Of a DNA stretch of 64,000 nt, positions 61,182 to 64,000 are shown in pieces. Origin of the DNA: Monocercomonoides exilis (Eukaryota; Preaxostyla; Oxymonadida; Polymastigidae); NCBI GenBank assembly GCA_001643675.2, contig LSRY02000032.1:124001-188000 (forward strand). Direction: 5' to 3'. The notes under the pieces are model-generated. The model did no database searches and had not been told where the DNA came from. It was given only the letters and a program-made list of their open reading frames with translations. The translations under genes and the position numbers were made by a program. Position 1 is the stretch's first letter, and each line of letters starts with the position of its first letter.

Positions 61182-63789
61182 TTAAAATGTCGACGGCAGC
61201 CTTTTTTTCGAAGAAGAGGATGATGGTAACCGTTTTTTAGAAGAAGATGCTGAAGAAAGCCTGTTATGTGGAGAAGATGACGGAGGAAACCTGTCTGCAG
61301 CAGAAGAAGATCCACGAAAAATCCTTTCAAAAAAAGGAGGGGTTGTAACAACGGTGGTGGAAGTTAATGAGACTAACTCGCAAGAAGATTTCGAAGTTGT
61401 TCCAAAAAATGGCTTAACTAGCATAGGAGGTGAAGACGTAGTGGTAGAAGAAGAATATGCAATAACCTGGTTTTTGTAAGTTGTAGTGTAGCCATGAAAG
61501 AGTTTGGTAATATAAGAAGTAGTCGAACATGAAGATGAAGAAGAAAATGATATCACCTCTTCGTTTGAAATTGAAGTACTTGTTCGAAAAAGCTTAGAAA
61601 GAAAAGAAGGCGGAGGAGTTGAAGTTGAAGAAGAAAATGACAACAACTCAGAAGAGGTGGGAGAAGAAGAAGAAGTAGAAGAAGAATGCATGTTAAAAGG
61701 ATTACAAAGAAAAGAAGAAGAATCAGAAGAATCTGTATACGATGATGTATATATATCAGAAATTTCCGTGGAAGAAGGTGATGTTCCAAATAAAAGCCGA
61801 GAAAGAAAAGACGGAGTATAAACAGTAGAAGAAGAAGAAATTGACAGTAAATCGTAAGTAGTCGTTGAAGTTTCTTGAGGAGGAGCAACTAATGCTGTTG
61901 ACATTGATGGATATTCTGTTTCATCACCATCACCACGAACAAATTTCAAAACGACGCAAGCAAGAATAAAAGAACATTCAAAGGCTAAGAGGATAAAAAA
62001 GCAGCGCTTACAATCAAAACTTGATACAGACTGGAAATCCATCGTGTCATTCGTCTCCTTATAATTGTTCTTCCTGTTCCTGGTATCCTCTTTCATATAG
62101 TAAGAAGAAGAAGATCTATTAGAATTGCGAGATGAAAAGGAATCAAAATATGGAGAATCATAGTATCGAGAAGAAGAAGAAGATGATGACGACGACGACG
62201 ATGGAGAATCATAGTATCGAGAAGAAGAAGATGAAGAAGATGATGATGATGAGTGGGAAGAAGAAGAAGAAGAATAGGGATGAGAAGGATGGCAAGCAGA
62301 GGTAGAAGAAGAAGAGTGGGAAGAAGAAGAAGGATAAGAAGATGGGTTTGAATATGAAGAAGTACAGTGATGAGAAGAAGATGAGGATGATGACGGATAA
62401 GAAGAACGACAAAATGAGGAAGGAGCAGAGGGATTAGAAGACAAGGTAGATGAAGAAGAATCATAAGAGGAGTCAGAATATGAAGAATCATAGCGTCGAG
62501 AAGAAGAAAGAGAAGAAGAGGGATAGGAAGGGCGACAAACAGAAGAAGAAGAGGAGGAGGAGGATGTTGAAGAAGAAGATGAACGCAACATAGTTGGCAC
62601 AGGATACGCAGAGGTTGGTGACGAAATGGAAGTTGATTTTCCAATTTGTGAAGGAACTCTCTCTTCAATCTTAACATGGCGCTTTTTCGTATCCCTTATC
62701 GAATCTTCTGTGTGATCGTCTCTTTGTTTAATTTGTGAATAATCTCTGCATTTCTGCCTGTCTTCATTTGTGTCTTTAAAGCTGTTTTCAGCACTACGAT
62801 GAGTTAGTCTATGAATTTCCTGTTCTGTCTCGTATCGCCTTGGAAGCTTCGATGCCACACTTGGATATGAAAGCACCTTGAGCAAGTCTATTCCGCTGTC
62901 TGTTTCGTGGCGCAGCAGCACCATTGTGAGTAACATAATTTCTTTGTCGATTGAATCATGGAAGTGATTTTTCACTAACCTCAATGCACCATTCTGTAAA
63001 AACTCATTCAGATCAGCTGATGAAAAAGAACGGAGCATGCACAATTCAAAGAGCACTATACCAAGTTGCCTGAGATCGGTCGCTGAGTCTGAAAACGCTT
63101 GAACTGCCGATGGAGATGAACTCGAAGAGGAAGCAGATGCTCGTCTCAATGTCAATGATGGCTTCGTGATTCGAAATTCTCCTGAGTATTTATATAAAAA
63201 AATATTTTTTATTTTCAGATTTTTATGAATCTTAAAAAAATAAAAGCTCAATGGCATGCCAAGTTTCACGTGACCATCAGGTGTCAGAAGAATGTTGTTC
63301 AAGAGAATGTTTCCGTGCTTCAAACCCACCTTGAAATATTCAAAAAGCCCCAGCAAAAGTTCAGTTATGATAGTCCACAATTCCTTTTTTAAAAGAAAAA
63401 ATATATAAAAAATTCATTTTTTTTTTTTTTTTTTGGATATTATCATTCAGTGAAAACAGACTTAATCTTGTTAACGAATACAAAATGCAAACATTGTTAG
63501 AATAATATTTCCAGTGTTTTTTTCTTTTCTCAATATCATCTTTCAGGTTAGTTCCTTCACAGTACTCAAAAAAAATGTGCAAGTCATTATCATTATTGTA
63601 ATTTGCTTCAACAATGGTTTCTGTATACGGACTTTTGATTGCTTTCGCTTTTGAAAGTTTCAAGCCCATATGTTCATTTGTCAAATAAAAGTTGTCTTCA
63701 AAATTGTAACGCTTCAAAATATTCTTTTCTCCATTTCCTTTCGATACCATGTACACTCTGCACTCCTTATTAATATTCAATAACTTCAT
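61182..63789 (-). CDS. NEK-like pseudokinase with transmembrane helix and Ser-rich repeats (806 aa, three exons)
   Basis: Exons 63789-63493, 63383-63260 and 63181-61182 give 807 codons to TAA. N-lobe: VYMVSKGNGEKNILKRYN (ATP-site Lys candidate), AIKSPYTETIVEANY, DLHIFFEYCEGTNL. C-lobe: ELWTIITELLLGLFEYF, then LKHGNILLNNILLTPDGHVKL. Here HRDLKPxN has become HGNILLNN, so the catalytic Asp is lost. With the second intron removed, DFG becomes EFR (KLGEFRITKP). TDLRQLGIVLFELCML marks helix F. There is no APE. A Ser-rich linker has SSSRYYDSP repeats, then a membrane helix (CFFILLAFECSFILACVVLKF, about 61935-62010) and five degenerate ~33-residue repeats. Resemblance is to NEK kinases; a catalytically dead scaffold or receptor is likely. 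Intron 2 appears to use a GC donor. Confidence 0.75.
61280..61880 (-). repeat. five degenerate ~33-residue repeats in the pseudokinase tail
   Basis: Repeat pattern hydrophobic-S-SSST-x-PP-FL-KLF-GT-S. Copies: LLSISSSSTVYTPSFLSRLL; LLSFSSSTSTPPPSFLSKLF; VISFSSSSSCSTTSYITKLF; VIAYSSSTTTSSPPMLVKPF; LVSLTSTTVVTTPPFFERIF. They follow the membrane helix directly. Confidence 0.65.
63416..63434. repeat. poly-T tract in first intron of the NEK-like gene
   Basis: Nineteen T on the plus strand (poly-A in the transcript) within intron 63384-63492. Possible assembly length uncertainty. Confidence 0.85.
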
Positions 63790-64000
63790 GTGTACATCTT
63801 TTCAAAAAAACAATAAACAAATAAAATTCACAGTTGACCCAAATTTAACAACATCGCGCAAACAAAAACAACAAACATTTATCAAATATACTTTGCTCTT
63901 TTTTCTCTTCAGCTTTCAATTTCGCCATCAAAACTATTTCAAATCCGCAAAAATAATATTCAACAAAAATATGAAGATCAATTTGCATATAAAAAAATTA
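63790..64000. other. right-edge AT-rich flank
   Basis: 211 bp upstream of the NEK-like gene start, A/T-rich with no coding frame or RNA gene recognised. Probably contains the promoter. Confidence 0.4.

Noticed and set aside
1-64000. Global TAA/TAG-to-Gln genetic code (Streblomastix type)
   Set aside because: The 8286-codon and ~3440-codon ORFs, AMMECR1, PIWI, DHHC and DUSP frames use only CAA/CAG for their many Gln codons and contain no TAR. A reassigned code would scatter TAR throughout.
1-64000. tRNA, rRNA, CRISPR array, bacterial-type promoter or riboswitch
   Set aside because: No cloverleaf with conserved A/B boxes, no rRNA text and no regular spaced direct repeats were found by eye. 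The content is eukaryotic.

Overview
The window looks like nuclear DNA of a microbial eukaryote. Genes are cut by short GT-AG introns (about 35-90 bp, with one long exception). The genes are eukaryote-specific (PIWI, DHHC acyltransferase, AMMECR1, MAP-kinase-phosphatase-like, NEK-like pseudokinase), and the spacers are AT-rich with small inverted-repeat elements. A very long surface-type protein made of beta-helix modules, one membrane helix and a degenerate kinase tail, together with intron-rich housekeeping genes, points to an oxymonad (Preaxostyla, Monocercomonoides/Blattamonas-like). That assignment is inference from architecture, not from a search. Most genes read in the standard code, including single ORFs of 8286 and about 3440 codons without TAA, TAG or TGA.

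Layout. 1-1013 (-): 5' part of a PIWI-clade Argonaute (N and PAZ domains), running off the left edge. 1286-1727 (+): small unrecognised membrane-protein candidate. 1812-4538 (-): coiled-coil gene of about 13 exons with a 0.2 kb GA/CT microsatellite in an intron. 4539-7292: AT-rich, gene-free, with several copies of a ~255 bp inverted-repeat (MITE-like) element. 7293-32153 (-): one uninterrupted 8286-codon ORF, a PPP-family Ser/Thr phosphatase whose catalytic domain is split by about 1650 residues of low-complexity insertion. 32565-33421 (+): AMMECR1 homologue, five exons. 33482-34733 (+): rhodanese plus dual-specificity phosphatase. 35084-36816 (-): DHHC palmitoyltransferase, five exons. 36959-47275 (-): giant TPR protein, perhaps a CABIN1/Hir3-type HIRA-complex subunit. 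47276-50060: AT-rich spacer with more MITE-like copies, including a nested pair. 50060-51610 (+): coding-like but stop-interrupted region. 51945-60065 (+): secretory, four-module beta-helix / TM / pseudokinase gene interrupted by an in-frame TAG and an in-frame TAA. 60066-61181: decayed coding-like sequence. 61182-63789 (-): three-exon NEK-like pseudokinase with a membrane helix and five degenerate repeats. 63790-64000: AT-rich, nothing recognised.

The genes do not form an operon. The common theme is phosphate signalling (giant PPP phosphatase, MKP-like phosphatase, two pseudokinases) next to membrane and surface biology (DHHC enzyme, beta-helix receptor). The most unusual items are the split giant phosphatase, the cluster of internal TAA/TAG codons in otherwise coherent reading frames (with no internal TGA in the three clearest frames), the nested MITE-like elements, and two introns that appear to start with GCATGC.
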